Below are positions 23,195-31,823 of a stretch of DNA of 64,000 bases, piece after piece. Numbering within the stretch: position 1 is the first letter of the stretch; each line of letters opens with the position of its first letter. Source of the DNA: Ralstonia insidiosa (GTDB lineage Bacteria; Pseudomonadota; Gammaproteobacteria; Burkholderiales; Burkholderiaceae); assembly GCF_008801405.1 (NCBI RefSeq), contig NZ_VZPV01000001.1:1922001-1986000 (forward strand). Reading direction: 5' to 3'. Made by a program: the position numbers and the translations under genes. The notes under the pieces are model-generated. The model made no database searches, was not told the origin of the DNA, and saw only the letters and a list, made by a program, of their open reading frames with translations.

Positions 23195-23433
23195 GGATTC
23201 AAGCACCGAATGAGGGTCGAGACGGGGCATGCTAGCACTGCTCCCTGTTGCAGTGCATCTCGGGCAAACGCCGAGCGGGCGCGGTTTTTGACAGGTTTTT
23301 TCTGCCGCATTTTTTGTGCATGTGCTTGTCGACGCCCTTGGATTTGGGCTAGGATCGAAACACAACCATAACGACAACCCGCGCGCGGTCGCCCCCCGGC
23401 AGACTGGCACCCCGATACCTTGGGAGACGCAAT

Positions 23434-23889
23434 ATGAAAGTCAGCGATATCCTTCACGTGAAGGGCAACACGCTCTACACCGTGGCCCCGGAAACCAAGC
23501 TCCAGGTGGCAGTGCAGACGATGGCGGAATACGACATCGGCTCGCTCGTGGTGATGGAGTACGGCGAGCTGGTCGGCATGCTGACCTTCCGCGAGATCAT
23601 CAAGGTCCTGGCCAAGGGCCACGGCACGGTGGGCGAGGGCACGACCATCCGCAAGGTGATGGACGATCATCCGGTCACCTGCACCCCGGAAACCGAAGTC
23701 AATGAAGTGCGCCGCATCATGCTGGAGCACCATGTGCGCTACCTGCCGGTGCTCAACAGCCGTACGTTGATGGGCGTGATCTCGTTCTACGACGTCGCCA
23801 AGGCCGTGTTTGAAGAGCAGAACTTCGAAAACAAGATGCTCAAGGCGTACATTCGCGACTGGCCGGAAGAAAAAGCCAACGAAGACTGA
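23434..23889 (+). CDS. Two-CBS-domain protein
   Basis: A 151-residue protein made of two CBS domains (about residues 5-60 and 72-128), which usually bind adenosine nucleotides. GGGAGA lies nine bases before the ATG. No catalytic domain is attached, so it is likely a sensor or regulatory subunit. It diverges from metY and is closed by a strong terminator. Confidence 0.92.
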   Translation: MKVSDILHVKGNTLYTVAPETKLQVAVQTMAEYDIGSLVVMEYGELVGMLTFREIIKVLAKGHGTVGEGTTIRKVMDDHPVTCTPETEVNEVRRIMLEHHVRYLPVLNSRTLMGVISFYDVAKAVFEEQNFENKMLKAYIRDWPEEKANED

Positions 23890-23917
23890 TCTGCACGCCG
23901 TCTTTGCCGCACACCAG

Positions 23918-23948
23918 AAACCCGCCCGCCGTTGCGAGCGGGTTTTTT
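23918..23948 (+). terminator. Intrinsic terminator after the CBS-domain gene
   Basis: AAACCCGC and GCGGGTTT pair across a 12-base loop and are followed by further T residues. It begins 29 bases after the stop codon. Confidence 0.85.
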
Positions 23949-23983
23949 GTTGAACCCGATTTGAACCACGATCGCCCCTGCCG

Positions 23984-25891
23984 ATGAGCCAATCGAGCCA
24001 GTTTTCCCTGTTGAAGCAGCGCCGTTTCGCGCCGTTCTTCTGGACCCAGTTCCTGGGGGCCATGAATGACAACGTGTTCAAGGTGGCGTTTTCCTCGCTG
24101 GTCACGTACCACGCGGCGCTGTTTGGCAATACGGACCCAGCATCGGCGGCGTTCCTGATTTCGGCGATCTTCATCGCGCCTTTCGTATTGCTGTCGGCCA
24201 CCAGCGGGCAGATTGCCGATCGCATGGACAAGGCCCGGCTGATCCGTCTGGTCAAGACGCTGGAAATCGCCATCATGGCGATCGGCTGCGCAGGCTTTGC
24301 GCTGCGCCACGTCGAACTGCTGTATCTGTGCACGTTCCTCATGGGCGTGCATTCGACGCTGTTCGGGCCCGTGAAGTACGCCTATCTGCCGCAGCATCTG
24401 CAGTCGTCCGAGCTGGTGGGCGGCAACGGGCTGGTGGAAATGGGCACCTTCGTCGCCATCCTGATCGGTACGATCGGCGGCGGGGAGTTGGCCAACTACA
24501 CACGCAATGGCGATCTCATCGGCCCCACGCTCACGGGGATTGCCTGCCTGGTCATTGCCGTGAGCGGCTGGCTGACAGCGCGCGGCGTGCCGGTGTCGCC
24601 GGCGTCGCAGCCGGATCTGCGTATCAACTGGAACCCGATTTCCGAGACGTGGCGCAATCTGAAGCTGGCCAGCAACCAGCGCGCCGTGTTCCTGAGCCTG
24701 ATGGGCATCTCGTGGCTGTGGTTTGTGGGGGCGACGTTCCTGACGTCGTTCTTTGCCTTTGCACGCAACGTGCTCGGTGGTGACCAGAACGTGGTGACGC
24801 TGCTGCTGGCGGTGTTCTCGGTCGGTATCGGGCTGGGGTCGGTGCTGTGCGAGAAGCTTTCGGGGCGCACGGTGGAGATCGGTTTGGTGCCGTTCGGCTC
24901 GATTGGCATGACCGTGTTTGCGGTGGATCTGTACTTTGCCTCGCATGCCGAGGCGCTGGTTGCGCACGATGTGCTGACGGGCATTTCGGGCTTTCTACAG
25001 AACCACCGCCACTGGCGTGTGTTGGCCGACTTGTTTCTGCTGGCGATGTTCGGCGGTTTCTACAGCGTGCCGCTGTATGCGCTGATCCAGAGCCGCTGCG
25101 AGCCGACGCACCGTGCCCGCATCATCGCGGCCAACAACATCCTCAATGCACTGTTCATGATCGCCTCGGCCGTGCTGGCGATGGTGCTTACGCACGCCGG
25201 CTTCACGATCCCGCAGTTGTTCCTGGTGACCGGCATCCTCAACGCGGTGGTGGCCATCTACATCTACACGCTGGTGCCGGAGTTCCTGATCCGATTTGTG
25301 ATGTGGCTGCTGATCCATACCGTCTACCGGGTGAAGGTGGAGGGCGCAGAGCGCATTCCTGACGAGGGCCCGTGCCTGCTGGTCTGCAACCACGTGAGTT
25401 TTGTCGATGCCGTGGTGGTGGGCGCCTTCGTACGCCGGCCGGTGCGCTTTGTGATGGATCACCGTATCTTCAAGGTGCCGGTGCTGTCGTGGTTCTTCCG
25501 CACGGTCAAGGCGATTCCCATTGCGCCGATGCACGAAGATCCGGAGATGCTTAAGCGCGCCTACGATGCCATCGCCGCAGCGCTGGCCGAAGGCGAAGTC
25601 GTCTGCATTTTCCCCGAAGGCAAGATCACCGCCACCGGCGAGATGAACCCGTTCAAGGAAGGCGTACGTCGCATTGTTGAACGCACGCCGGTGCCGGTGG
25701 TGCCGATGGCGCTGCGCGGCCTGTGGGGCAGCTTCTTCTCGCGCCACGGCGGCGCGGCAATGACGCGGCCGTTCCGGCGCGGTTTCCTCAACAAGCTGGA
25801 GTTGTGTATTGGTACGCCGGTGCCGGCGCAGGCGGTGTCGCCGGAAGGGCTGCAGGCCGCTGTGTTGGCGCTGCGTGGCGAGTGGCTCTGA
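23984..25891 (+). CDS. MFS transporter fused to 1-acylglycerol-3-phosphate-type acyltransferase
   Basis: A 635-residue fusion. Residues 1-425 form a 12-segment MFS transporter of the lysophospholipid (LplT) type, with Gly-Ala-Met-Asn-Asp-Asn-Val-Phe-Lys near residue 25. Residues 430-635 form a PlsC-like acyltransferase with Asn-His-Val-Ser-Phe-Val-Asp (the HX4D motif) and Phe-Pro-Glu-Gly-Lys-Ile-Thr. The acyl-ACP synthetase domain found in LplT-Aas proteins is missing. It likely moves lysophospholipids inward and re-acylates them. The substrate is inferred. Confidence 0.9.
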   Translation: MSQSSQFSLLKQRRFAPFFWTQFLGAMNDNVFKVAFSSLVTYHAALFGNTDPASAAFLISAIFIAPFVLLSATSGQIADRMDKARLIRLVKTLEIAIMAIGCAGFALRHVELLYLCTFLMGVHSTLFGPVKYAYLPQHLQSSELVGGNGLVEMGTFVAILIGTIGGGELANYTRNGDLIGPTLTGIACLVIAVSGWLTARGVPVSPASQPDLRINWNPISETWRNLKLASNQRAVFLSLMGISWLWFVGATFLTSFFAFARNVLGGDQNVVTLLLAVFSVGIGLGSVLCEKLSGRTVEIGLVPFGSIGMTVFAVDLYFASHAEALVAHDVLTGISGFLQNHRHWRVLADLFLLAMFGGFYSVPLYALIQSRCEPTHRARIIAANNILNALFMIASAVLAMVLTHAGFTIPQLFLVTGILNAVVAIYIYTLVPEFLIRFVMWLLIHTVYRVKVEGAERIPDEGPCLLVCNHVSFVDAVVVGAFVRRPVRFVMDHRIFKVPVLSWFFRTVKAIPIAPMHEDPEMLKRAYDAIAAALAEGEVVCIFPEGKITATGEMNPFKEGVRRIVERTPVPVVPMALRGLWGSFFSRHGGAAMTRPFRRGFLNKLELCIGTPVPAQAVSPEGLQAAVLALRGEWL

Positions 25892-25983
25892 CGGTTGGTG
25901 TACCGTCGGAATTCGCTACACTGCCGATTGGTCCGCTACCGGCCTCGCTTTTTTCTTATCCTCAAACTCTCCCGTTATCTGCC

Positions 25984-26397
25984 ATGAAACTCGCTTCCCT
26001 GCTGCTGTGCGCTTCGTCGCTTGCCCTGGCCGCTGTTAGTGCGCAAGCCGCATCGCCTGCCAGCGAAACCTTGCCCTCCGGTGTGGTCGTCCAGACCCTG
26101 ACCAAGGGCACTGGCCCGTCGCCCAAGGCCAGCGATACGGTCAAGGTGCACTACCGCGGTACGCTGACCGATGGCAAAGAGTTTGACAGTTCTTACAAGC
26201 GCGGCCAGCCGATCTCGTTCCCGCTGAACCGAGTGATTCCGTGCTGGACCGAAGGCGTGCAGAAGATGCAGGTGGGCGGCAAGGCGAAGCTGACGTGCCC
26301 GGCGGCCACCGCCTACGGCGAGCGTGGCGTGCCCGGCACGATTCCGCCCAATTCCACGCTGAACTTCGAAGTTGAGTTGCTTGGCATTGGCGGCTGA
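25984..26397 (+). CDS. FKBP-type peptidyl-prolyl isomerase, exported
   Basis: A 137-residue protein with an N-terminal signal peptide (Met-Lys-Leu-Ala-Ser-Leu-Leu-Leu, cleavage near Ala-Gln-Ala at about 21) and one FKBP domain. Conserved stretches are Val-His-Tyr-Arg-Gly-Thr-Leu, Gly-Lys-Glu-Phe-Asp-Ser-Ser, Trp-Thr-Glu-Gly-Val and Ile-Pro-Pro-Asn-Ser-Thr-Leu. It catalyses prolyl cis-trans isomerisation in the periplasm. A longer frame starting upstream has no homology, so the ATG before the signal peptide is used. Confidence 0.92.
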   Translation: MKLASLLLCASSLALAAVSAQAASPASETLPSGVVVQTLTKGTGPSPKASDTVKVHYRGTLTDGKEFDSSYKRGQPISFPLNRVIPCWTEGVQKMQVGGKAKLTCPAATAYGERGVPGTIPPNSTLNFEVELLGIGG

Positions 26398-26495
26398 TCG
26401 TCGGTCGCCAATGCGCGGCTTTACAATAGTGGTTTCCTGATGTCCCGTGCCGCCACTTTGGCGGCACATTTCTGCGCACAATCGCGAGCACGATC

Positions 26496-27596
26496 ATGTC
26501 TGGCAATACCCTGGGCCTGCTGTTTTCCGTCACCACCTTCGGCGAGTCGCATGGCCCGGCCATCGGCGCTGTCATTGACGGCTGCCCGCCGGGCATGACG
26601 CTCTCCGCAGAAGACATCCAGCCCGACCTGGATCGACGCAAGCCCGGCACGTCGCGCCACGTCACACAGCGTAAGGAAGAAGACCTCGTCGAGATCCTCT
26701 CAGGCGTGTACGAGGGCAAGACCACCGGCACGCCCATCTGCCTGCTGATCCGCAACACCGATCAGCGCAGCAAGGACTACAGCAACATCGCCGAGACCTT
26801 CCGCCCTGGCCACGCTGACTACACCTACTGGCACAAGTACGGCATCCGCGACCCGCGGGGTGGCGGACGCTCATCCGCACGGTTGACCGCGCCAACGGTG
26901 GCCGCTGGCGCGGTGGCCAAGAAGTGGCTGCGCGAGAAGTTCGGCATTGAAATCCACGGTTTCATGTCGCAATTGGGCGATATCCAGATTCCGTTCATGG
27001 ACTGGAGCGAGGTGCCGAACAACCCCTTCTTTGCGCCGAATGCGGAGATCGTTCCTGAACTGGAAACCTATATGGATGCGCTCCGCAAGGACGGCGATTC
27101 CGTCGGCGCGCGTATCGAGGTGGTGGCGACCGGCGTGCCGGTTGGCTGGGGCGAGCCGCTGTTTGATCGTCTGGATGCCGACATCGCCCACGCGATGATG
27201 GGCCTGAACGCGGTGAAGGGTGTGGAGATTGGTGCCGGCTTCCACGCCGTGGCGCAGCGTGGTTCGGAGCATGGTGACGAACTAACGCCGGATGGCTTTG
27301 TCGGCAACAACGCAGGCGGCATTCTGGGTGGGATTTCGACGGGGCAGGACATCTCCGTGTCGCTGGCGATCAAACCGACGTCGAGCATCCGCACGCCGCG
27401 CCGCTCGATCGACAAGGCGGGCGATCCGGCGATGGTAGAAACGTTCGGTCGCCACGACCCGTGCGTGGGTATTCGTGCGACGCCGATTGCCGAAGCACTG
27501 CTGGCGCTGGTGCTGATCGACCACGCGCTGCGCCATCGCGCGCAATGCGGTGATGTGTCTGTGGAGACGCCGGCCATTCCGGCGAAAGCGTCGTAA
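26496..27596 (+). CDS. aroC: Chorismate synthase
   Basis: A 366-residue chorismate synthase, which converts 5-enolpyruvylshikimate-3-phosphate to chorismate using reduced FMN. The family signatures are clear: Gly-Glu-Ser-His-Gly-Pro-Ala (residues 17-23), Gly-Gly-Gly-Arg-Ser-Ser-Ala-Arg near 128 and Arg-His-Asp-Pro-Cys-Val near 320. Length is normal. A perfect-stem terminator follows at once. Confidence 0.97.
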   Translation: MSGNTLGLLFSVTTFGESHGPAIGAVIDGCPPGMTLSAEDIQPDLDRRKPGTSRHVTQRKEEDLVEILSGVYEGKTTGTPICLLIRNTDQRSKDYSNIAETFRPGHADYTYWHKYGIRDPRGGGRSSARLTAPTVAAGAVAKKWLREKFGIEIHGFMSQLGDIQIPFMDWSEVPNNPFFAPNAEIVPELETYMDALRKDGDSVGARIEVVATGVPVGWGEPLFDRLDADIAHAMMGLNAVKGVEIGAGFHAVAQRGSEHGDELTPDGFVGNNAGGILGGISTGQDISVSLAIKPTSSIRTPRRSIDKAGDPAMVETFGRHDPCVGIRATPIAEALLALVLIDHALRHRAQCGDVSVETPAIPAKAS

Positions 27597-27616
27597 GACG
27601 ATTCGCTCAGGTAACA

Positions 27617-27646
27617 AAAAAAGCGCGTCATCGAACGCGCTTTTTT
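27617..27646. terminator. Bidirectional terminator between aroC and the ETF:ubiquinone oxidoreductase gene
   Basis: AAAAAAGCGCGT and ACGCGCTTTTTT pair perfectly over 12 bases around a six-base loop. With A and T runs on both sides it can stop transcripts from both converging genes. Confidence 0.92.
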
Positions 27647-27662
27647 GTTGGTCATTCGGCGC

Positions 27663-29348
27663 TTACATGCCGACGTAGTTCGGACCACCGCCGCCTTCTG
27701 GCGTGACCCACACGATGTTCTGCGTCGGGTCCTTGATGTCGCAGGTCTTGCAGTGCACGCAGTTCTGCGCGTTGATCTGCAGACGCTCGGCGCCGTCGTC
27801 GTTCTTCACGAACTCGTACACGCCGGCCGGGCAGTAGCGCTGCTCGGGGCCTGCAAACTGCGTCAGGTTGATACGCGTCGGAACGGTTGGGTCCTTCAGC
27901 GTCAGGTGGGCCGGCTGATTCTCTTCGTGGTTGGTGTTCGAGATGAACACCGACGAGAGGCGGTCAAACGTCAGCTTGCCGTCCGGCTTCGGATACTCGA
28001 TCTTTACGCACTCGGCGGCAGGTTTGAGCGACTGGTTGTCCGACTTCGTGCCGTGCAGCGTCCACGGCGGGTTGCTGACGCCAATCTTGGGCAGCAGCCA
28101 TTGCTCGATGCCGGTCATGATCTTGCCAAGCGTCGGGCTCTTCTTGAACCACAGCTTGAAGTTGCGCGACTGGTCCAGTTCCTCCTTCAGCCAGCTTTGC
28201 TCGAAAGCAGCCGGGTAGGCGGACAGCTCATCTGCGGAGCGGCCAGCCGTCACGGCGTCGAATACGGCTTCGCCGCACATCATGCCGCTCTTGATGGCCG
28301 CGTGGCTGCCCTTGATGCGCGCGGCATTCAGGTAGCCGGCGTCGCAACCGACCAGCGCACCACCCGGGAACACCGTCTTCGGCAGCGCTTGCGGCGTACC
28401 GTTGTTGATGGCGCGGGCGCCATAGCCGATGCGCTTGCCGCCTTCGATATGCGCGCGGATCGCCGGGTGGGCCTTCCAGCGCTGCATTTCTTCAAACGGG
28501 CTCATCCACGGGTTCTTGTAGTCGAGCCCGATCACGAAGCCGAGCGTGACCTTGTTGTCTTCCAGGTGATACAGGAAGCCGCCGCCGAAGGTGTCGTCTT
28601 CCATCGGCCAGCCGGCGGTGTGCACCACCAGGCCAGGCTTGGCTTTGGCCGGATCGATTTCCCACAGTTCCTTGATACCGATGGCGAAGGTCTGCGGGTC
28701 TTTACCGGCGTTCAGCTTGTACTTGTCGAGCAGTTGGCGGCCCAGATGGCCACGCGCACCTTCGGCGAAGATCGTGTACTTGCCAAGCAGCTCCATGCCG
28801 AGCTGGAAGTTCTCAGTCGGCTCACCATCCTTGCCGATGCCCATGTTGCCTGTGGCGACACCGCGCACGGCACCCTTGTCGTCGTACAGCACTTCAGCCG
28901 CGGCAAAGCCCGGGAAGATTTCCACGCCCAGCGCTTCGGCCTGCGTGGCCATCCACTTGACCACGTTCGACAGCGAGATGACGTAGCAGCCGTGGTTGTG
29001 GAAGTTGCGCGGCACCAGCCAGTCAGGCGTGCGCTTGGTGCCGGTTTCGCTCAGGAAGAGCACATCGTCACCCGTCACGGGCTGGCTGAGCGGGGCGCCG
29101 TCGGCCTTCCAGTTGGGCAGCAGTTCAGTGATTGCGCGCGGGTCCATCACCGCGCCCGAGAGGATGTGCGCGCCGGGCTCCGAGCCCTTTTCCAGCACGA
29201 CGACCGACACATCCTTGCCGGTCTCGGCGGCGCGTTGCTTGATCCGGATCGCGGTCGCCAGGCCAGCGGGGCCGCCGCCGACGATCACGACGTCGTACTC
29301 CATGGACTCTCGGGGACCGTACTGTTCGAGGAGCTGCTGCTGGTTCAT
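27663..29348 (-). CDS. Electron transfer flavoprotein:ubiquinone oxidoreductase
   Basis: A 561-residue ETF-QO, a membrane-associated enzyme that passes electrons from ETF to ubiquinone during acyl-CoA oxidation. An FAD-binding Gly-Gly-Gly-Pro-Ala-Gly-Leu is at residues 24-30. The C-terminal [4Fe-4S] cluster is supplied by Cys-Pro-Ala-Gly and Asn-Cys-Val-His-Cys-Lys-Thr-Cys. The last residues (Gly-Gly-Gly-Gly-Pro-Asn-Tyr-Val/Gly-Met) match the family. It diverges from an SDR gene, and a 12-base palindrome lies in the shared control region. Confidence 0.95.
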   Translation of the reverse strand: MNQQQLLEQYGPRESMEYDVVIVGGGPAGLATAIRIKQRAAETGKDVSVVVLEKGSEPGAHILSGAVMDPRAITELLPNWKADGAPLSQPVTGDDVLFLSETGTKRTPDWLVPRNFHNHGCYVISLSNVVKWMATQAEALGVEIFPGFAAAEVLYDDKGAVRGVATGNMGIGKDGEPTENFQLGMELLGKYTIFAEGARGHLGRQLLDKYKLNAGKDPQTFAIGIKELWEIDPAKAKPGLVVHTAGWPMEDDTFGGGFLYHLEDNKVTLGFVIGLDYKNPWMSPFEEMQRWKAHPAIRAHIEGGKRIGYGARAINNGTPQALPKTVFPGGALVGCDAGYLNAARIKGSHAAIKSGMMCGEAVFDAVTAGRSADELSAYPAAFEQSWLKEELDQSRNFKLWFKKSPTLGKIMTGIEQWLLPKIGVSNPPWTLHGTKSDNQSLKPAAECVKIEYPKPDGKLTFDRLSSVFISNTNHEENQPAHLTLKDPTVPTRINLTQFAGPEQRYCPAGVYEFVKNDDGAERLQINAQNCVHCKTCDIKDPTQNIVWVTPEGGGGPNYVGM

Positions 29349-29468
29349 AGATGTCTCGTCGCTCTTTTAGGGACAGTTAAGGGCGTTTGCTTATTGGTAT
29401 GGCGGAATGCTGCATTAGAATTTCCCGCATTGTCGGGGACACGCCCGCATGCGGCAAGTGAAATTTCT

Positions 29469-29480
29469 GAACGATCGTTC
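29469..29480. promoter_or_regulatory. Palindrome GAACGATCGTTC, likely TetR-type operator
   Basis: GAACGATCGTTC is its own reverse complement and is centrally placed between the divergent ETF-QO and SDR genes. TetR-family regulators of fatty-acid degradation in proteobacteria bind palindromes of this size. No such regulator is in the window, so the binding protein is unnamed. Confidence 0.55.
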
Positions 29481-29583
29481 GATTTTTTGCTAAGCTGCGC
29501 CGACTTCACATGCGGAGACCGCCAGCAGCGGGCCTCGCGCATGCCAAACCACACGCGAAACCAACATACGGGGATCACGCATC

Positions 29584-30369
29584 ATGGGTCTGTCGATCAA
29601 TCTGGAAGGCAAGGTTGCGCTGATCACCGGCGCATCCAGTGGCCTGGGGGCGCGTTTCGCGCATACGCTGGCGGCTGCCGGTGCCAAGGTGGTACTGGCC
29701 TCGCGCCGCGTCGAGCGCCTGAAAGAGCTGCGCGCCGACATCGAATCGAAGGGCGGCAGCGCTCACGTCGTGCGCCTGGATGTGACGGACCCGGACAGCA
29801 TCCGGGCCGCCATCGCCCATGCCGAAACCGAGGCGGGCACCATCGACATCCTAGTCAACAATTCAGGCGTTTCGACCACGCAGCGCATGGTGGACGTCAC
29901 GCCGGATGACTTCGATTTCGTCTTTGACACCAACACGCGAGGTGCTTTCTTCGTGGCGCAGGAAACCGCCAAGCGCATGATCGCGCGGGCCAAGGGGGCG
30001 GAGAAAAACGGCTCGCCGCTGCCGCAGTCGCGCATTATCAACATCGCGTCGGTGGCGGGGCTGAAGGTGCTGTCGCAGATTGGCGTCTACTGCATGAGCA
30101 AGGCTGCCGTGGTGCACATGACCAAGGCCATGGCGCTGGAGTGGGGGCGTCTGGGCATCAACACGAATGCCATCTGCCCGGGCTACATCGATACCGAGAT
30201 CAACCACCACCACTGGGAAACCGAAGCCGGGCAGAAGCTCGTGCAGATGCTGCCGCGCAAGCGCGTGGGCAAGCCGGAGGATCTGGATGGGTTGATCCTG
30301 CTGCTGGCGTCGGATCAATCGGACTTCATCAACGGCGCCGTCATCAACGCTGACGACGGGATGGTCTAA
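29584..30369 (+). CDS. Short-chain dehydrogenase/reductase (SDR), likely acyl-CoA metabolism
   Basis: A 261-residue classical SDR with Gly-Ala-Ser-Ser-Gly-Leu-Gly (residues 16-22), Asn-Asn-Ser-Gly and the catalytic Ser...Tyr-Cys-Met-Ser-Lys. It is close to the group annotated as 3-oxoacyl-ACP or 3-hydroxyacyl-CoA-type dehydrogenases, but the substrate cannot be set by eye. Divergence from ETF-QO and the shared palindrome suggest a role in beta-oxidation. Confidence 0.9.
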   Translation: MGLSINLEGKVALITGASSGLGARFAHTLAAAGAKVVLASRRVERLKELRADIESKGGSAHVVRLDVTDPDSIRAAIAHAETEAGTIDILVNNSGVSTTQRMVDVTPDDFDFVFDTNTRGAFFVAQETAKRMIARAKGAEKNGSPLPQSRIINIASVAGLKVLSQIGVYCMSKAAVVHMTKAMALEWGRLGINTNAICPGYIDTEINHHHWETEAGQKLVQMLPRKRVGKPEDLDGLILLLASDQSDFINGAVINADDGMV

Positions 30370-30387
30370 AGGGTCTGGCCCTGGGGC

Positions 30388-30933
30388 TCAATGCCCCATC
30401 AGCCGCTGCACCAGCTCCAGCGAGGTGCCGGCGGCGTACTTCTTCATCAGCCGCGCTCGGTAAATTTCCACCGTGCGTGGGCTGATCTCCAACTGCTTGC
30501 CGATCTGCTTGCTGGTCTTGCCTTCGACCAGTTGTGCGGCGATGTCGCGCTCGCGCGGCGTAAGTGCCGCCGTGACTGGCCTGTGCGCTGACAGATCCTC
30601 GAACGTCCAGATGCCTTCACCGAGCGGCTTGGTGCGATCCAGTGCGCGGCCCGTGACGTGGCACCAGAACAGCTCACCGTTGGCGCGCTTCATGATGCGT
30701 TCGTCCGAGTAGCTGCCGCGTGCGTTCATGACAGGGATGATGCGTGCGCCGGTGCGCTCGTACTCATCGTGGGTCGGATAGAGCAACTCAAACGATTGCC
30801 CGATCATCGTGGTGCGTGCGTGGCCGAAGATGCGCGCGGCTTCGTCGTTGACGTCGAGCATCACGCGCTCGCGTGACATCACCATGCCGACCGGGGCGAG
30901 CTGGAACGCGGTCTGATAATCGAGTGCGGGCAT
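30388..30933 (-). CDS. PAS domain - LuxR-type response regulator
   Basis: A 181-residue regulator. Residues 5-110 form a PAS sensor (Phe-Gln-Leu-Ala-Pro-Val-Gly-Met, Asp-Val-Asn-Asp-Glu-Ala-Ala). Residues 118-178 form a LuxR-type helix-turn-helix (Leu-Thr-Pro-Arg-Glu-Arg-Asp-Ile-Ala, Lys-Gln-Ile-Gly-Lys, Ser-Pro-Arg-Thr-Val-Glu-Ile-Tyr). I use ATG 30933, because the upstream extension does not resemble the family. It is divergent from the ketone-body operon scoA-scoB-bdhA and may control it. Confidence 0.88.
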   Translation of the reverse strand: MPALDYQTAFQLAPVGMVMSRERVMLDVNDEAARIFGHARTTMIGQSFELLYPTHDEYERTGARIIPVMNARGSYSDERIMKRANGELFWCHVTGRALDRTKPLGEGIWTFEDLSAHRPVTAALTPRERDIAAQLVEGKTSKQIGKQLEISPRTVEIYRARLMKKYAAGTSLELVQRLMGH

Positions 30934-31099
30934 GGGATTAAGCCTTATGTAGTCGTACGTATTGCTGCGTTGCGTGACGCTTGCGTATTCTCGCCAGATT
31001 GTATCGTTACTATTTTCCGGCGCTGCATCGCACAAACCCCAACTGTGTGATCGGTCAAAAACCTGCCGGATTCGTTGGACCACCAAGGAAGGAGTACGC

Positions 31100-31813
31100 A
31101 TGAACAAAATCTTCGCCAGCGCCAGCGAGGCGCTCGCGGGCGTCGTCAAAGACGGCCAGACCATCGCCGTGGGCGGCTTCGGCCTGTGCGGCATTCCGGA
31201 AGCGCTGATTGCTGCGCTGCGTGACTCGGGCGTCAAGAACCTCACCTGCATCTCCAACAATGCCGGTGTTGACGGATTCGGCCTGGGGCTGCTGCTGGAA
31301 ACCCGCCAGATCAAGAAAATGATTTCGTCCTACGTGGGCGAGAACAAGGAGTTCGAGCGCCAGTACCTGGCCGGCGAACTCGAGCTGGAATTTACGCCGC
31401 AAGGCACGCTGGCAGAGAAGCTGCGTGCAGGCGGCGCGGGCATCCCCGCGTTCTTCACCAAGACCGGTGTCGGCACGCTGGTGGCTGAGGGCAAGGAGCT
31501 GCGTGAATTCGATGGCGAAACGTACGTCATGGAGCGCTCGCTGGTGCCCGATGTGTCGCTGGTCAAGGCCCAGGTGGCCGACAAGTCCGGCAACCTGCGC
31601 TTCAATCTGACAGCACGCAACTTCAACCCGGCAGCGGCAACTGCCGGCAAGATCTGTATCGTCGAGGTCGAAGAGATTGTCGAAGTGGGCGAGCTCGCAC
31701 CGGACGACATCCACCTGCCCGGCATCTACGTGCAGCGCATCGTGCTGAACGCCACGCCGGAGAAGCGCATCGAAAAGCGCACCATCCGTGCCACCAGCGG
31801 CGCAGCCAACTAA
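31100..31813 (+). CDS. scoA: Succinyl-CoA:3-ketoacid CoA transferase, subunit A
   Basis: A 237-residue alpha subunit that, with ScoB, moves CoA from succinyl-CoA to acetoacetate. The glycine-rich Gly-Gly-Phe-Gly-Leu-Cys-Gly-Ile-Pro is near residue 25 and Ser-Asn-Asn-Ala-Gly near 51. GGAG lies six bases before the ATG. ScoB follows after ten bases and 3-hydroxybutyrate dehydrogenase after that, giving an operon for ketone-body use or PHB turnover. Confidence 0.94.
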   Translation: MNKIFASASEALAGVVKDGQTIAVGGFGLCGIPEALIAALRDSGVKNLTCISNNAGVDGFGLGLLLETRQIKKMISSYVGENKEFERQYLAGELELEFTPQGTLAEKLRAGGAGIPAFFTKTGVGTLVAEGKELREFDGETYVMERSLVPDVSLVKAQVADKSGNLRFNLTARNFNPAAATAGKICIVEVEEIVEVGELAPDDIHLPGIYVQRIVLNATPEKRIEKRTIRATSGAAN

Positions 31814-31823
31814 GGAGACCGAC

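Noticed and set aside
26448..26467. Hairpin GTGCCGCC/GGCGGCAC just before aroC
   Set aside because: It is a strong stem without a T run and has no clear regulatory partner; it could be a Rho-dependent end of the FKBP transcript, but I cannot support a specific role.
27645..29909. Very long plus-strand open frame opposite the ETF:ubiquinone oxidoreductase gene
   Set aside because: It is antisense to a clearly recognised gene, with no domain of its own.
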